64,000 nt of DNA from an uncultured Clostridia bacterium (GTDB lineage: Bacteria; Bacillota; Clostridia; TANB77; CAG-508): contig CAPPGO010000005.1 of the NCBI GenBank assembly GCA_948678575.1, positions 77,846 to 141,845 on the forward strand, in the 5' to 3' direction. The translations under genes and the position numbers were made by a program. Shown here in pieces: positions 17,777 to 26,271 of this stretch. The notes below the pieces were generated by a model. That model did no database searches, was not told the origin of the DNA, and saw only the letters and a list, made by a program, of their open reading frames with translations. How positions within the stretch are numbered: position 1 is the stretch's first letter; each line of letters opens with the position of its first letter.

Positions 17777-17805
17777 TTGACATAGATAAAAAAAAGACAT
17801 AAAAT
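17777..17805 (+). promoter_or_regulatory. Sigma-A promoter of fba with a leader hairpin
   Basis: TTGACA and TAAAAT are spaced by 17 bases. The roughly 115-base leader contains CACACA-TTCCG-TGTGTG (17863-17879), a compact hairpin well before the AAAGGAGG ribosome site. Confidence 0.8.
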
Positions 17806-17928
17806 GATTTTGTAAGAAATTCAAGTCTTAACAAAAATAAAGTTTTTGAGGCTTGATGCCACACATTCCGTGTGTGCTAATATATGAATATTAATCAAAT
17901 AAAAAGAAGGCAAAAGGAGGATTTTATT

Positions 17929-18858
17929 ATGCCATTAGTAACAACTGAAAAAATGTTTGAAAAATCAATGAAAGAACATTTTGCAATAGGAGCTTTTAAC
18001 ATAAATAATATGGAATTTATTCAAGCAATTACTGATGCAGCTGAAGAAGCTAAATCACCAGTAATTTTACAAGTATCATCTAGCGCAATAAAATATGCTA
18101 GAATGGAATATTTAATCAAAATGGTTGAAGCAGCTGTTGAAACAACAACTATTCCAATCGCTTTACATTTAGATCATGGACCAGATTTTGAAACTTGTAA
18201 GAAATGTATAGATGCAGGATTTACATCTGTAATGATAGATGGTTCAAAATATGATTTTGAAGAAAATGTTGCAATAACAAAACAAGTAGTTGAATATGCA
18301 CACTCAAAAGGAGTTGTTGTTGAAGCTGAACTTGGAAAATTAGCTGGTGTAGAGGATGAAGTTAATGTATCAGAAGATGATGCAAGATATACAGATCCAG
18401 ACCAAGCAAAAGAGTTTGTAGAAAGAACAGGTTGTGATTCTTTGGCAATTGCAATTGGTACAAGCCATGGAGCATATAAATTTAAGGGAGATGCAAGATT
18501 AAGATTTGATATTTTAGCAAAAGTAAAAGAGAAATTACCAAATACACCAATTGTATTACATGGTGCATCATCAGTTATTCCAGAACTAGTTGATATGTGC
18601 AACAGTAATGGAGGTAATATTCCAGGAGCAAAAGGTTGTCCAGATGAAATGTTAAAACAAGCAGGAGAGACAGGTGTATCAAAAATAAATGTAGATACAG
18701 ATTTAAGATTGGCTATGACAGCTCAAATTAGAAAAGTATTTAATGATGATCCATCAGTATTGGATCCTAGAAAATATTTAGGAGTAGCAAAAGAGGAAAT
18801 TACAAAAACAGTTTCTCATAAAATTAAAGATGTATTTTGCTCTGCAAACAAAGCTTAA
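17929..18858 (+). CDS. fba: Class II fructose-1,6-bisphosphate aldolase
   Basis: The enzyme splits fructose-1,6-bisphosphate into DHAP and glyceraldehyde-3-phosphate. The 309-residue protein shows the class II signatures: HLDHGPDFETCKKCIDAGF (about 80-98, zinc His and catalytic Asp), a second metal stretch EAELGKLAG (about 131-139), GTSHGAYK (about 178-185) and LHGASS (about 207-212). The ATG at 17929 follows AAAGGAGG; upstream in-frame codons are leader. It is transcribed alone between its own promoter and a strong terminator. Confidence 0.95.
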   Translation: MPLVTTEKMFEKSMKEHFAIGAFNINNMEFIQAITDAAEEAKSPVILQVSSSAIKYARMEYLIKMVEAAVETTTIPIALHLDHGPDFETCKKCIDAGFTSVMIDGSKYDFEENVAITKQVVEYAHSKGVVVEAELGKLAGVEDEVNVSEDDARYTDPDQAKEFVERTGCDSLAIAIGTSHGAYKFKGDARLRFDILAKVKEKLPNTPIVLHGASSVIPELVDMCNSNGGNIPGAKGCPDEMLKQAGETGVSKINVDTDLRLAMTAQIRKVFNDDPSVLDPRKYLGVAKEEITKTVSHKIKDVFCSANKA

Positions 18859-18873
18859 TTTATATATATAAAC

Positions 18874-18904
18874 AAAATCCACTACTTTTTTGTAGTGGAT
18901 TTTT
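18874..18904. terminator. Terminator between convergent fba and smpB
   Basis: AAAATCCACTAC and GTAGTGGATTTT flank a T-loop, with T-run on the + strand and A-run on the other, so it can serve both genes. Confidence 0.9.
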
Positions 18905-18914
18905 ACTTTGAAAA

Positions 18915-19364
18915 TTAATAATTATTTTTTAAAGCTCTTTTTATTTTCATTTCAGCATCTTTTTTTGCTAAATCTTCACGTTTATCGTATAATTTTTTGC
19001 CTTTTCCAATTCCTATTTCTAGTTTAATTTTATTACCTTTAAAATAAATAGAAATTGGTACTAATGAAACACTTTTTTGTTGAATCATACCATAAAGTTT
19101 ATCAATTTCTCTACGATTAAGTAAAAGTTTTCTATTACGAAGAGGATCTAAATTAAATCTGTTTCCAAATTCATAAGGACTAATATGCATTCCATAAATA
19201 AAAACTTCTCCATTTTTAATATTTACATAAGTGTCTTTTATATTTATTTTACCATTTCTTATAGATTTTATTTCTGTGCCACTTAAAACAATTCCAGCTT
19301 CAATTTTATCAGTAATATCGTAATTATGATATGCGGTTGGATTTTTAGCAATTAATTTATCCAT
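18915..19364 (-). CDS. smpB: SmpB, tmRNA-binding protein
   Basis: SmpB delivers tmRNA to stalled ribosomes for trans-translation. The 149-residue protein has the OB-fold with GIVLSGTEIKSIRNGKINIKD (about 24-44), then YEFGNRFNLDPLRNRKLLL and the basic C-terminal tail GKKLYDKREDLAKKDAEMK, which inserts in the mRNA path. AAAGGATAT precedes the ATG at 19364; the longer open frame upstream is not coding. In an organism with a codon that appears to stall or shift ribosomes, ribosome rescue is of added interest. No ssrA gene lies within the window. Confidence 0.95.
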   Translation of the reverse strand: MDKLIAKNPTAYHNYDITDKIEAGIVLSGTEIKSIRNGKINIKDTYVNIKNGEVFIYGMHISPYEFGNRFNLDPLRNRKLLLNRREIDKLYGMIQQKSVSLVPISIYFKGNKIKLEIGIGKGKKLYDKREDLAKKDAEMKIKRALKNNY

Positions 19365-19480
19365 AAATAATATCCTTTCATTTAAACTATTCATATTATA
19401 ATACAAAAGAAAAATAAATTCAATTTTTTGTTCACATAATTTTACATATAAAAATATTATATTATAAAGGAGGAAATTGT

Positions 19481-19636
19481 ATGATATGTTATAGAAAGAA
19501 AAGGACACTATCTGGTTGTATGGTAGGATTAGGACTTGGAATTATATTGGTATTGTTTCTTCCTTTAACAGCATGGCTTTGCATAATAGGAATTGGCCTT
19601 GTAATAGGTGGAGTATGTTATATGTTTCAAAAATAG
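19481..19636 (+). CDS. Small two-helix membrane protein upstream of spoVM
   Basis: The 51-residue product has a basic start (MICYRKKR) and two hydrophobic segments (about 11-28 and 30-47) rich in Gly. AAAGGAGG lies seven bases before the ATG. It is 14 bases upstream of spoVM and likely in the same transcript, so a sporulation role is possible. No family is recognised. Confidence 0.7.
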   Translation: MICYRKKRTLSGCMVGLGLGIILVLFLPLTAWLCIIGIGLVIGGVCYMFQK

Positions 19637-19650
19637 AGGAGGGAGAAAAA

Positions 19651-19728
19651 ATGACTATTGTAGTGAAAAAAGTTCCAAAATGTTTTAGAGGAATTGTAAA
19701 ATTTATATTTGGAGTAAAAAATACATAA
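19651..19728 (+). CDS. spoVM: SpoVM, spore coat anchoring amphipathic peptide
   Basis: This 25-residue peptide aligns without gaps to the known 26-residue SpoVM: Lys7, Pro9, Lys10, Gly14, Ile15, Val16, a basic residue at 17 and Gly21 coincide, in the pattern K-x-P-K-x-x-x-G-I-V-K. SpoVM lies on the outer forespore membrane, recognises positive curvature and anchors SpoIVA to start coat assembly. GAGGAGGG precedes the ATG. Its neighbour rpmB is also next to spoVM in Bacillus, which supports the call. Gly13 of the classical sequence is Arg here. Confidence 0.85.
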   Translation: MTIVVKKVPKCFRGIVKFIFGVKNT

Positions 19729-19754
19729 TATGAATGTTGAACAAATAGAAAAAA

Positions 19755-19777
19755 GGGTTAATCTTTAAGATTAACCC
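19755..19777. terminator. Terminator between convergent spoVM and rpmB
   Basis: GGGTTAATC and GATTAACCC form a strong hairpin; on the minus strand it is followed by a T-run, so it mainly ends rpmB transcription. Confidence 0.8.
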
Positions 19778-19791
19778 ATACCGTTTCTTAA

Positions 19792-19992
19792 TTAGTTAGC
19801 TCTTTGAACTTTACCAGCTCTTAAACATTTAGCACAAACTGTTACTCTTTTTGGTTCTCCATTAATTATTGCTTTAACAGTTCTTAAATTTGGTTTTACA
19901 GTTCTAGTAGTTCTTTTACTAATATGTGAACGAGTAATACTAAGTTGTTTTCCAAAAGTTGTTTCTTTATCACAAAATGCGCATTTTGCCAT
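19792..19992 (-). CDS. rpmB: 50S ribosomal protein L28
   Basis: The 66-residue protein matches L28: MAKCAFCDKET at the start, GKQLSITRSHISKRTTR, then PNLRTVKA and a second CxxC (CAKCLRAGK) near the C-terminus. Both CxxC pairs are kept, so this is the zinc-containing form. GGAGGTG precedes the ATG. It is monocistronic with its own promoter. Confidence 0.97.
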   Translation of the reverse strand: MAKCAFCDKETTFGKQLSITRSHISKRTTRTVKPNLRTVKAIINGEPKRVTVCAKCLRAGKVQRAN

Positions 19993-20036
19993 ATTCTAAG
20001 CACCTCCATTTATTTTAAATAAACTGACTATTTTAT

Positions 20037-20065
20037 AGTTTACCATAGTTGATAAAAAAAAGCAA
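20037..20065 (-). promoter_or_regulatory. Promoter of rpmB
   Basis: On the minus strand TTGCTT, a 17-base spacer and an extended -10 (TGG-TAAACT) lie about 45 bases before rpmB. Confidence 0.65.
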
Positions 20066-20109
20066 GTTTTTTTCATTAAAATAATTAAAATACATTTTTA
20101 TACTAAGTA

Positions 20110-20138
20110 TTGAAAAGAATATATAGTAATGATAATAT
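20110..20138 (+). promoter_or_regulatory. Promoter of the PstS-like gene
   Basis: TTGAAA and TAATAT are separated by 17 bases, about 35 bases before the start codon. Confidence 0.6.
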
Positions 20139-20172
20139 AATATTGATTTTATTTTAATTAAAGGGGAAGTTT

Positions 20173-21129
20173 ATGAAAAAAATTTTATCAGTATTTGGAA
20201 CTATTTTAGCTATGATTTTAATAGTGTTAATATGTTTTGGTGCTTACAATTATGTAATAGATATTGAAGATGAACAAAATAGAGTTCAAGATGAATTAAC
20301 AAAAGAAATTGATAGTAATCCATTATTTTCATTGGAAAACTATCCAAAAGTTGATGCTTCGCTTGCTACACAACCATTAACAGATGCATTTATTGAGGAT
20401 TTTACAGGCACATTACCTAATGAGGAAGAATTAAATTACACAAATACACATCCAGGATATGTAAAACTAATAAATGGGGAAGTCGATTTAATAGTAGTAA
20501 CAGAGCCTAGTGATGAAGAAATTAAATTAGCAGAAGAAGCAGGGGTGGAATTAGAAATAATTCCAGTTGTAAAAGAAGGATTTGTTTTTTATGTAAACGA
20601 AAACAATCCAGTTAAAAATTTAAGTTTAGAAAATATACAAAATATTTATACAGGAAATATTAAAAATTGGAAAGAGCTAGGTGGAAATGATAAGCCAATT
20701 AGAGCTTTTCAAAGACCAGAAAATTCTGGAAGTCAAACTGGCATGTATTCTTTGGTTATGAAAAATAAAAAAATAATGGAAGCACCAAAAGAAGATTTAA
20801 TTGATACAATGTTTGAAATTATTAATTTAGTATCTAATTATGATAATGGTGAAAATGCAATTGGTTATTCGTATTATTATTATGCAACAACAATGTTTAA
20901 TGATATGGATAAAGACATAGCAGATAGAATTAAATTACTTGCAGTAGATGGTGTAGAACCAAATGATGAGACTATTAAAAATGATACTTATCCTTTACAA
21001 ACAGCTTATTATATAGTAATAAATAAAAATGAAGAAGAAGGCAGTAATACAAGAAAATTGGTAGATGCTATGCTATCACCAAGAGGGCAAAGTGTTGCAA
21101 AGGAGGCAGGTTATGTCCCAGTTAAGTAG
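20173..21129 (+). CDS. PstS-like periplasmic-binding-fold protein
   Basis: The 318-residue protein has an N-terminal membrane helix or uncleaved signal (about 5-26) and a PBP-like domain of the phosphate-binding PstS class: SLATQPLTDAF (about 55-66), LSLENIQNIYTGNIKNWKELGG (about 152-173), RPENSGSQTGMY (about 180-191) and the C-terminal GYVPV. No lipobox cysteine is seen, and no pstCAB genes are nearby, so it may be a phosphate sensor or anchored binding protein instead of a transport subunit. Its 3' end contains the ribosome site of the next gene. Confidence 0.8.
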   Translation: MKKILSVFGTILAMILIVLICFGAYNYVIDIEDEQNRVQDELTKEIDSNPLFSLENYPKVDASLATQPLTDAFIEDFTGTLPNEEELNYTNTHPGYVKLINGEVDLIVVTEPSDEEIKLAEEAGVELEIIPVVKEGFVFYVNENNPVKNLSLENIQNIYTGNIKNWKELGGNDKPIRAFQRPENSGSQTGMYSLVMKNKKIMEAPKEDLIDTMFEIINLVSNYDNGENAIGYSYYYYATTMFNDMDKDIADRIKLLAVDGVEPNDETIKNDTYPLQTAYYIVINKNEEEGSNTRKLVDAMLSPRGQSVAKEAGYVPVK

Positions 21130-22543
21130 TGGTGGAAGAAAAAATAGAGCCCAAAATGATAAAGTAAATTATAAACAAATTATATATTTTTTAGGAGCTT
21201 TTGCAATTATTTGTATAATTGTTACAGCAATTTGTATTTTTTATACAATAAATGGGAAAAAAAGCGAAAATAATGTAAATGAATCTGAATTAAATACTGA
21301 TGTAAACATAGAAAAAATTTCACTAGATAAAAAATATTTTACTAATGGAATAGAAAATAAAAATGTAAAATATAAAGAAGGAGATGTAGTAGAAAGATTT
21401 GATGGTGATGTTGAAGATATTTATGAATATGAAATTTCTTATGAACAAATATCTGGATTAAAAAATAATGATATACAAAATAAAATTAATAAAGAAATTG
21501 AAAATGAAGTTAAAGATTTGAAAATATTGTTAGAACAAAATCCAAAATTCGAGAGAATATCAATATCAGCATATATTTCAGCTAGTTTTTCTGATGTGCT
21601 TTCTGTTGCAATAGATTATTCTTTAATAAAAGCAGCAGATTTAATGCTTGATGAAGAAGCAGATTATAAAACAGGGTCTGTTGGCTTAAATTATAGATTA
21701 GATACGGGAGAAAAATTGCAATTCAACGATTTATTTTTTAACACTTCTAATATAAAGCAAATTCTAAATAATTCTGCTTATGAAGCTTATGCTTGGCAAT
21801 ATGCAATGGATGGCGAAACAGATTTTAATATGAATTTAGATAATACTAATTATGGAAATATAGAAAATAAAGTGTTTAAAATACTTGCAGAATATAACAA
21901 AAATCCAGATTTAGATTTCTATTTTACTCCAAAATCAATTTTTGCGATTATAAAGGATTTCAAATTTGAAATAGATATGAAAAAATATTATGAAGATATA
22001 TCTATTTATAGAGCTTTTATTGCTGACAATTTATATACAGATAATAGTTTGAAAAAAGAATTTTATGCTTTTACGGATTCTTATTTAACTCAAAGTTATG
22101 AAATTGAAAATGTAAAAGGAACAAATTTTTATTATGAAATTATGTGTTATTCACATGATGAAGTAAATGCAGAAGTACGAGAAAAAGTTCAAGAAAAAAT
22201 TGATGAACATTTGAAACATTATTATGAAATAGCCGAATCAAATCCAGATAAAGGATATATGATTTCTGTTATATATTTTTATGATACAGATCCAAATAGT
22301 GAGCAAAAATATTATCAATATGATGGATATGTAACAACAATGAGTTTAGATTATTTTAACAAAAATAGAGAAAAAGTTATTGCAAATGCTAGAAGAGAAG
22401 AGAGAAGTGAATTGTGGAGTTATGACTTTTCAGAAGTTGATAAAAATATTGAATTTTTCGAACAATTTATGGCACATGCAGAAGATTATAATTTAGAACC
22501 TGAAATAAGAATTGAAACAAAGGCAGATAGAGGAGCAATATAA
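21113..22543 (+). CDS. Membrane-anchored DUF3298/RsiV-like protein
   Basis: The 476-residue product has a short basic cytoplasmic N-terminus, one membrane helix (about 23-43) and a large extracytoplasmic region. The middle (about 100-320) with DYSLIKAADLML...LNYRLDTGEKLQFNDLFF resembles the DUF4163/DUF3298 region found in RsiV and related lysozyme-binding or surface proteins. AAGGAGG and the ATG at 21113 lie inside the end of the PstS-like gene (17-base overlap), so the two are co-translated. Function is inferred as envelope sensing or binding; the DUF match is by eye. Confidence 0.65.
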   Translation: MSQLSSGGRKNRAQNDKVNYKQIIYFLGAFAIICIIVTAICIFYTINGKKSENNVNESELNTDVNIEKISLDKKYFTNGIENKNVKYKEGDVVERFDGDVEDIYEYEISYEQISGLKNNDIQNKINKEIENEVKDLKILLEQNPKFERISISAYISASFSDVLSVAIDYSLIKAADLMLDEEADYKTGSVGLNYRLDTGEKLQFNDLFFNTSNIKQILNNSAYEAYAWQYAMDGETDFNMNLDNTNYGNIENKVFKILAEYNKNPDLDFYFTPKSIFAIIKDFKFEIDMKKYYEDISIYRAFIADNLYTDNSLKKEFYAFTDSYLTQSYEIENVKGTNFYYEIMCYSHDEVNAEVREKVQEKIDEHLKHYYEIAESNPDKGYMISVIYFYDTDPNSEQKYYQYDGYVTTMSLDYFNKNREKVIANARREERSELWSYDFSEVDKNIEFFEQFMAHAEDYNLEPEIRIETKADRGAI

Positions 22544-22553
22544 CTGTAAATAC

Positions 22554-22581
22554 TTGACTTTTTGCGAAAAAGTAGTATAAT
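22554..22581 (+). promoter_or_regulatory. Promoter of the acidic anchored protein gene
   Basis: TTGACT and TATAAT are separated by 16 bases, about 38 bases before the start codon at 22619. Confidence 0.75.
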
Positions 22582-22618
22582 ATATAGTGATTAATTGCTA
22601 TTGTGAAAGGGGAAAAAT

Positions 22619-23017
22619 ATGTTACCTAAAATTTGGAAAAAACTATTGTTAGCAATATGTATAATCGCTTGTTTATTCAATGTTACAGCTAAATTGGTTA
22701 ATAGAATTTCATTAGAGAAAGTTATTTCTTCTGAGCAAGAAGGTGTTGATATTAAAGAATTATTGAATATTACAGATGAGCAACCAGTTGTTACAAAAAA
22801 TACAAATTCAGTAAGCAATTATAATATTGTAGAAACAAAACCAATTGTTGAAGAATATGAACCAGAGCAACATGATAATATTGAAAATGAAGAAATAAAT
22901 AGCGAAGAACAACCAATTGAAGAAAATAATGAAGAAAACCTAGAAAATGAGGAAGATAGCAATTTTATGAATCGTATTTTTGAAACATCTACTTTTTCAG
23001 ATATAATGGGAAATTAA
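22619..23017 (+). CDS. Small signal-anchored, Glu/Asn-rich protein
   Basis: The 132-residue product begins with a signal-anchor (about 5-25), then has a low-complexity extracytoplasmic part dominated by Glu, Asn and Gln (about 60-118), and a short C-terminal FMNRIFETSTFSDIMGN. GAAAGGGG precedes the start. No family is recognised and most of the protein should be disordered. It stands alone between its promoter and rpmE. Confidence 0.65.
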   Translation: MLPKIWKKLLLAICIIACLFNVTAKLVNRISLEKVISSEQEGVDIKELLNITDEQPVVTKNTNSVSNYNIVETKPIVEEYEPEQHDNIENEEINSEEQPIEENNEENLENEEDSNFMNRIFETSTFSDIMGN

Positions 23018-23100
23018 AATAATAAAATACTTGCATTATAATTTTAAATATGTTATTATAAATAAGATTGTTTAGTAATTTAAGAAAGAGGTGAAGTTAC

Positions 23101-23301
23101 ATGAGAGAAGGAATACATCCAAATTATACAGCTTCAAAGATAATATGTGCTTGTGGAAATGTTATAGAAACAAATTCTACAAAACCAGAAATTAAAGTTG
23201 ATGTTTGTTCAAAATGTCATCCATTCTGGACAGGAAGCTTAAAACAAAATACAACAGGTGGTAGAGCTGATAAATTTAAGAAAAAATATGGTATTGCATA
23301 G
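23101..23301 (+). CDS. rpmE: 50S ribosomal protein L31
   Basis: This 66-residue protein starts MREGIHPNY and carries the four-cysteine zinc motif (CACGN and CSKCHPFWTG) of the zinc-binding L31 type. The C-terminal GGRADKFKKKYG is conserved. AGAGGTGAAG precedes the ATG. It is followed by a strong terminator. The cysteine-containing form implies zinc-replete expression, unlike the Cys-less paralogue used in starvation. Confidence 0.97.
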   Translation: MREGIHPNYTASKIICACGNVIETNSTKPEIKVDVCSKCHPFWTGSLKQNTTGGRADKFKKKYGIA

Positions 23302-23317
23302 TTTATGTAAAGAAATT

Positions 23318-23344
23318 GAGTTAGAAAAATCTAGCTCTTTTTTT
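23318..23344 (+). terminator. Terminator of rpmE
   Basis: GAGTTAGA-AAAA-TCTAGCTC hairpin (one G-T pair) with an eight-base T-run. Confidence 0.9.
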
Positions 23345-23411
23345 ATATTCTATTTATTATTATAAATTTTTATGATAAAATAACTTGAGTAGTTTTAAGG
23401 AGATAAAAATT

Positions 23412-24020
23412 ATGAACAAAATAATAGTTTTTGGTGGAGCTTTTAATCCACCATTAAATTCACACTTTTCTTTATCAGAACAATTAATAAATGAATTTGA
23501 TAATATAGAAAAAATTATTTTTGTTCCAGTAAATGCGAAATATCAAAAATCTGAAACAGTAATTGAGAATGAACATAGATTTAATATGTTAAAGTTAATT
23601 TGTGATAAAAATGAACATTTTGAAGTCTCAGATATTGAACTAAAAAGTGATAGACCATTATATACAATAGAAACTTTGAATTTCATGCAAGAAAAATACC
23701 CAAATAGTGAAATACTTTTTCTTACAGGAACAGATAATTTAAGAGAATTTCATACTTGGCATAATCCAGAAGAAATAATGGCAAAATTTAAGGTTTTAAT
23801 CTTGGAAAGGGATAATGATTGCATGGATAATATAATTGTGTCAAATGCCTTTTTAAGTGAAAATAAAGAGCGCTTTATAAAGGTTAATGAAAGTATTAGA
23901 ACAAATTTGAGTTCTAGTTTTGTAAGAGAAAAAATTAGAACTGGTAAAAGTATTAGATATTTAACTCCTGATGAAGTTTATAAATATATAAAAGAAAATA
24001 AATTATACGAGGTGATGTAA
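23412..24020 (+). CDS. nadD: Nicotinate-mononucleotide adenylyltransferase
   Basis: NadD makes deamido-NAD from nicotinate mononucleotide and ATP. The 202-residue protein has GGAFNPPLNSH (about 8-18), LFLTGTDNLREFHTWH in the substrate region (about 107-122), and SSSFVREKIRTG (about 172-183). AAGGAGA precedes the ATG at 23412. It lies one base before nadE, and pncB follows, so the three genes form a salvage route from nicotinate to NAD. Compared with the shorter paralogue at 15234 this is the more likely true NadD. Confidence 0.88.
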   Translation: MNKIIVFGGAFNPPLNSHFSLSEQLINEFDNIEKIIFVPVNAKYQKSETVIENEHRFNMLKLICDKNEHFEVSDIELKSDRPLYTIETLNFMQEKYPNSEILFLTGTDNLREFHTWHNPEEIMAKFKVLILERDNDCMDNIIVSNAFLSENKERFIKVNESIRTNLSSSFVREKIRTGKSIRYLTPDEVYKYIKENKLYEVM

Positions 24021-24021
24021 A

Positions 24022-24804
24022 TTGTTAAGTGAAGAAAGACTTAAAGTTGAAATGAATAATTGCATAGAATGGATTTCTGAATATGTAAAAACAAGTGGAA
24101 GTAAGGGTGTAGTTTTAGGATTAAGTGGAGGCAAAGATTCAGCAGTAGTTTTAGCAATGGCTGTGAAAGCATTAGGTAGAGAAAATGTTGTAGCTGTATC
24201 TATGCCATGTAATTCAATAGTATCAGATTTTGATGATGCAAAAGAATGTGCAGATAAATTTGGTGTAACATTTAGAAAGATAGATGTAACGTCTATTTAT
24301 GAAGAATTAGAAAATTCGGTAAATGCAGAAATAGCAAACTTAGGAGCTAGTGAATTGTCCAATGAGGCAAAAGTTAATATAAAACCTAGAATAAGAATGA
24401 CAGTTTTATATGGAATTGCTCAAAGTTTAGGTTATTTGGTAATAGGCACAGGAAATTTATGTGAAGCAATGGTAGGATACACTACAAAATGGGGGGATAG
24501 CGCATCGGACTTTAATCCTATTGCAAACTTTACTGTTGCAGAAGTTTTAAAGATGGGAGAATATTTGGGTGTTCCAGATAGCATAATAAAGAAAGCACCA
24601 AATGATGGCTTAGGTGGAAAAACAGATGAAGAAAAAATGGGAGTTAAATATGCACAAATAGCTGATATGATAGAAAAAGGAACTATTGAAGATTCAAAAG
24701 CAAAAGAAATTATACTTAATAGATTTAGAGCTTCAAAACATAAGAGAGAAAAAATTCCTACATATAAATTCGATAGAATAAATTGTTTATTAGAAAGTGA
24801 GTAA
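24022..24804 (+). CDS. nadE: NAD synthetase, ammonia-dependent
   Basis: NadE amidates deamido-NAD to NAD. The 260-residue protein has the PP-loop SGGKDS (35-40), IGTGNLCEAMVGY (about 147-159) and a KWGDSASDFNPI substrate stretch. No glutaminase domain is fused, so it uses free ammonia. The start is TTG six bases after GAGGTGA, directly behind nadD. The next gene, pncB, begins three bases after its stop. Confidence 0.93.
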   Translation: MLSEERLKVEMNNCIEWISEYVKTSGSKGVVLGLSGGKDSAVVLAMAVKALGRENVVAVSMPCNSIVSDFDDAKECADKFGVTFRKIDVTSIYEELENSVNAEIANLGASELSNEAKVNIKPRIRMTVLYGIAQSLGYLVIGTGNLCEAMVGYTTKWGDSASDFNPIANFTVAEVLKMGEYLGVPDSIIKKAPNDGLGGKTDEEKMGVKYAQIADMIEKGTIEDSKAKEIILNRFRASKHKREKIPTYKFDRINCLLESE

Positions 24805-24807
24805 AAT

Positions 24808-26232
24808 ATGAATAGAGAAAAATTAGAATTAGTTACAGACCTTTATGAATTTTCAATGTCAAATGGATATTTTGAATTGAACAGAGATGAAATAGCATAT
24901 TTTGATATATTTTTTAGAAAAGTTCCAGACAAAGGTGGATATGCAATTGTAGCAGGATTAGAACAAATTATTGATTATATTGAAAATCTTAAATTTGATG
25001 ATGAAGATATAACTTATTTAAAAAGTTTAAATATCTTTTCAGAAAAATATTTAGAGTATTTATCAAATTTTAAATTTACGGGTGATATTTGGGCTATTCC
25101 AGAAGGAACAGTAGTATTTCCAAGAGAGCCATTAATAACTGTAAGAGCTAATATTGTGGAAGCTCAAATCTTAGAAACAGCAATGCTACTTTTGTTAAAT
25201 CATCAAAGTTTAATTGCAACTAAAACTAGTAGAATAGTAAGAGCTGCAAGTGGAAGACCAATAATGGAATTTGGTGCAAGACGCGCTCATGGAGTGTCAG
25301 CAGCTGTATATGGTGCAAGAGCTTCTATAATAGGTGGTGCAGTTGGAACATCGTGTGTACTTACAGCCCAAAGATTTAATGTTCCAGCTAGTGGTACAAT
25401 GGCTCATAGTTGGGTACAAAGTTTTCCAAGTGAATATGAAGCTTTTAAAGCGTATGCAGAAATATATCCTAATAATTGTTTAGTATTAGTAGATACTTAT
25501 AATACATTAGAAAGTGGTGTCCCAAATGCTATAAGAGTGTTTGATGAAGTTTTAAAACCAAAAGGAATTCGTCCAGTAGGAGTTAGATTAGATAGTGGAG
25601 ATTTGGCATATTTATCAAAGAAAGTTCGTGTAATGCTAGATGAAGCAGGATACGAAGATTGTAAAATTTGTGTAAGTAATTCTCTTGATGAATATTTAAT
25701 AACTTCACTTTTAGAGCAAGGTGCTAAAATTGATAGTTTTGGAGTGGGTGAAAATTTAATCACAGCTAAAAGTGATGCTGTATTTGGAGGAGTATATAAA
25801 TTAGCAGCAGTAGAGGAAGATGGAAAAATAATTCCAAAAATTAAAGTAAGTGAAAATGTAGAGAAAATTACAAATCCAAGTTTCAAAAAAGTATATAGAT
25901 TTTATAGTAAAGATACAAATTATGCCATTGCTGATGTTGTTGCATTAGCAGATGAAATTATAGCAGAAGATGGTTATCAATTATTTGATGAACATAATAC
26001 TTGGAAGAAAAAATATATTACAAATTATATAGTAAAAGAGTTGCAAGAAAAAATATTTGAAAATGGAAAATTGATATATAAATCTCCAAGTTTAAAAGAA
26101 ATTGCACAATATTCAAAAGAACAATTAAATACAATTTGGGAAGAAGTTAAAAGATTGAGAAATCCACAAAAATATTATGTTGATATTTCTCAAAAATTAT
26201 ATGACTTAAAAACTGAAATGTTAAATAGATAA
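24808..26232 (+). CDS. pncB: Nicotinate phosphoribosyltransferase
   Basis: The enzyme joins nicotinate and PRPP to make nicotinate mononucleotide. The 474-residue protein shows TDLYEFSMSNGYF at the N-terminus, FGARRAHG (about 153-160), the GTMAHSW motif near 196-202, RLDSGDLAYLSKKVR (about 257-271) and a C-terminal GDEIIAEDGY-like region. It completes the pncB-nadD-nadE cluster, suggesting reliance on external nicotinate. Its Arg codons include CGC and CGT, so only CGG of the CGN box is avoided. Confidence 0.93.
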   Translation: MNREKLELVTDLYEFSMSNGYFELNRDEIAYFDIFFRKVPDKGGYAIVAGLEQIIDYIENLKFDDEDITYLKSLNIFSEKYLEYLSNFKFTGDIWAIPEGTVVFPREPLITVRANIVEAQILETAMLLLLNHQSLIATKTSRIVRAASGRPIMEFGARRAHGVSAAVYGARASIIGGAVGTSCVLTAQRFNVPASGTMAHSWVQSFPSEYEAFKAYAEIYPNNCLVLVDTYNTLESGVPNAIRVFDEVLKPKGIRPVGVRLDSGDLAYLSKKVRVMLDEAGYEDCKICVSNSLDEYLITSLLEQGAKIDSFGVGENLITAKSDAVFGGVYKLAAVEEDGKIIPKIKVSENVEKITNPSFKKVYRFYSKDTNYAIADVVALADEIIAEDGYQLFDEHNTWKKKYITNYIVKELQEKIFENGKLIYKSPSLKEIAQYSKEQLNTIWEEVKRLRNPQKYYVDISQKLYDLKTEMLNR

Positions 26233-26271
26233 TTACCAAAGTGAAATAAATTGATTTATTTGAAGGTTGAT

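Noticed and set aside
18174..18602. Antisense open frame in fba
   Set aside because: Shadow of a conserved gene without a start signal.
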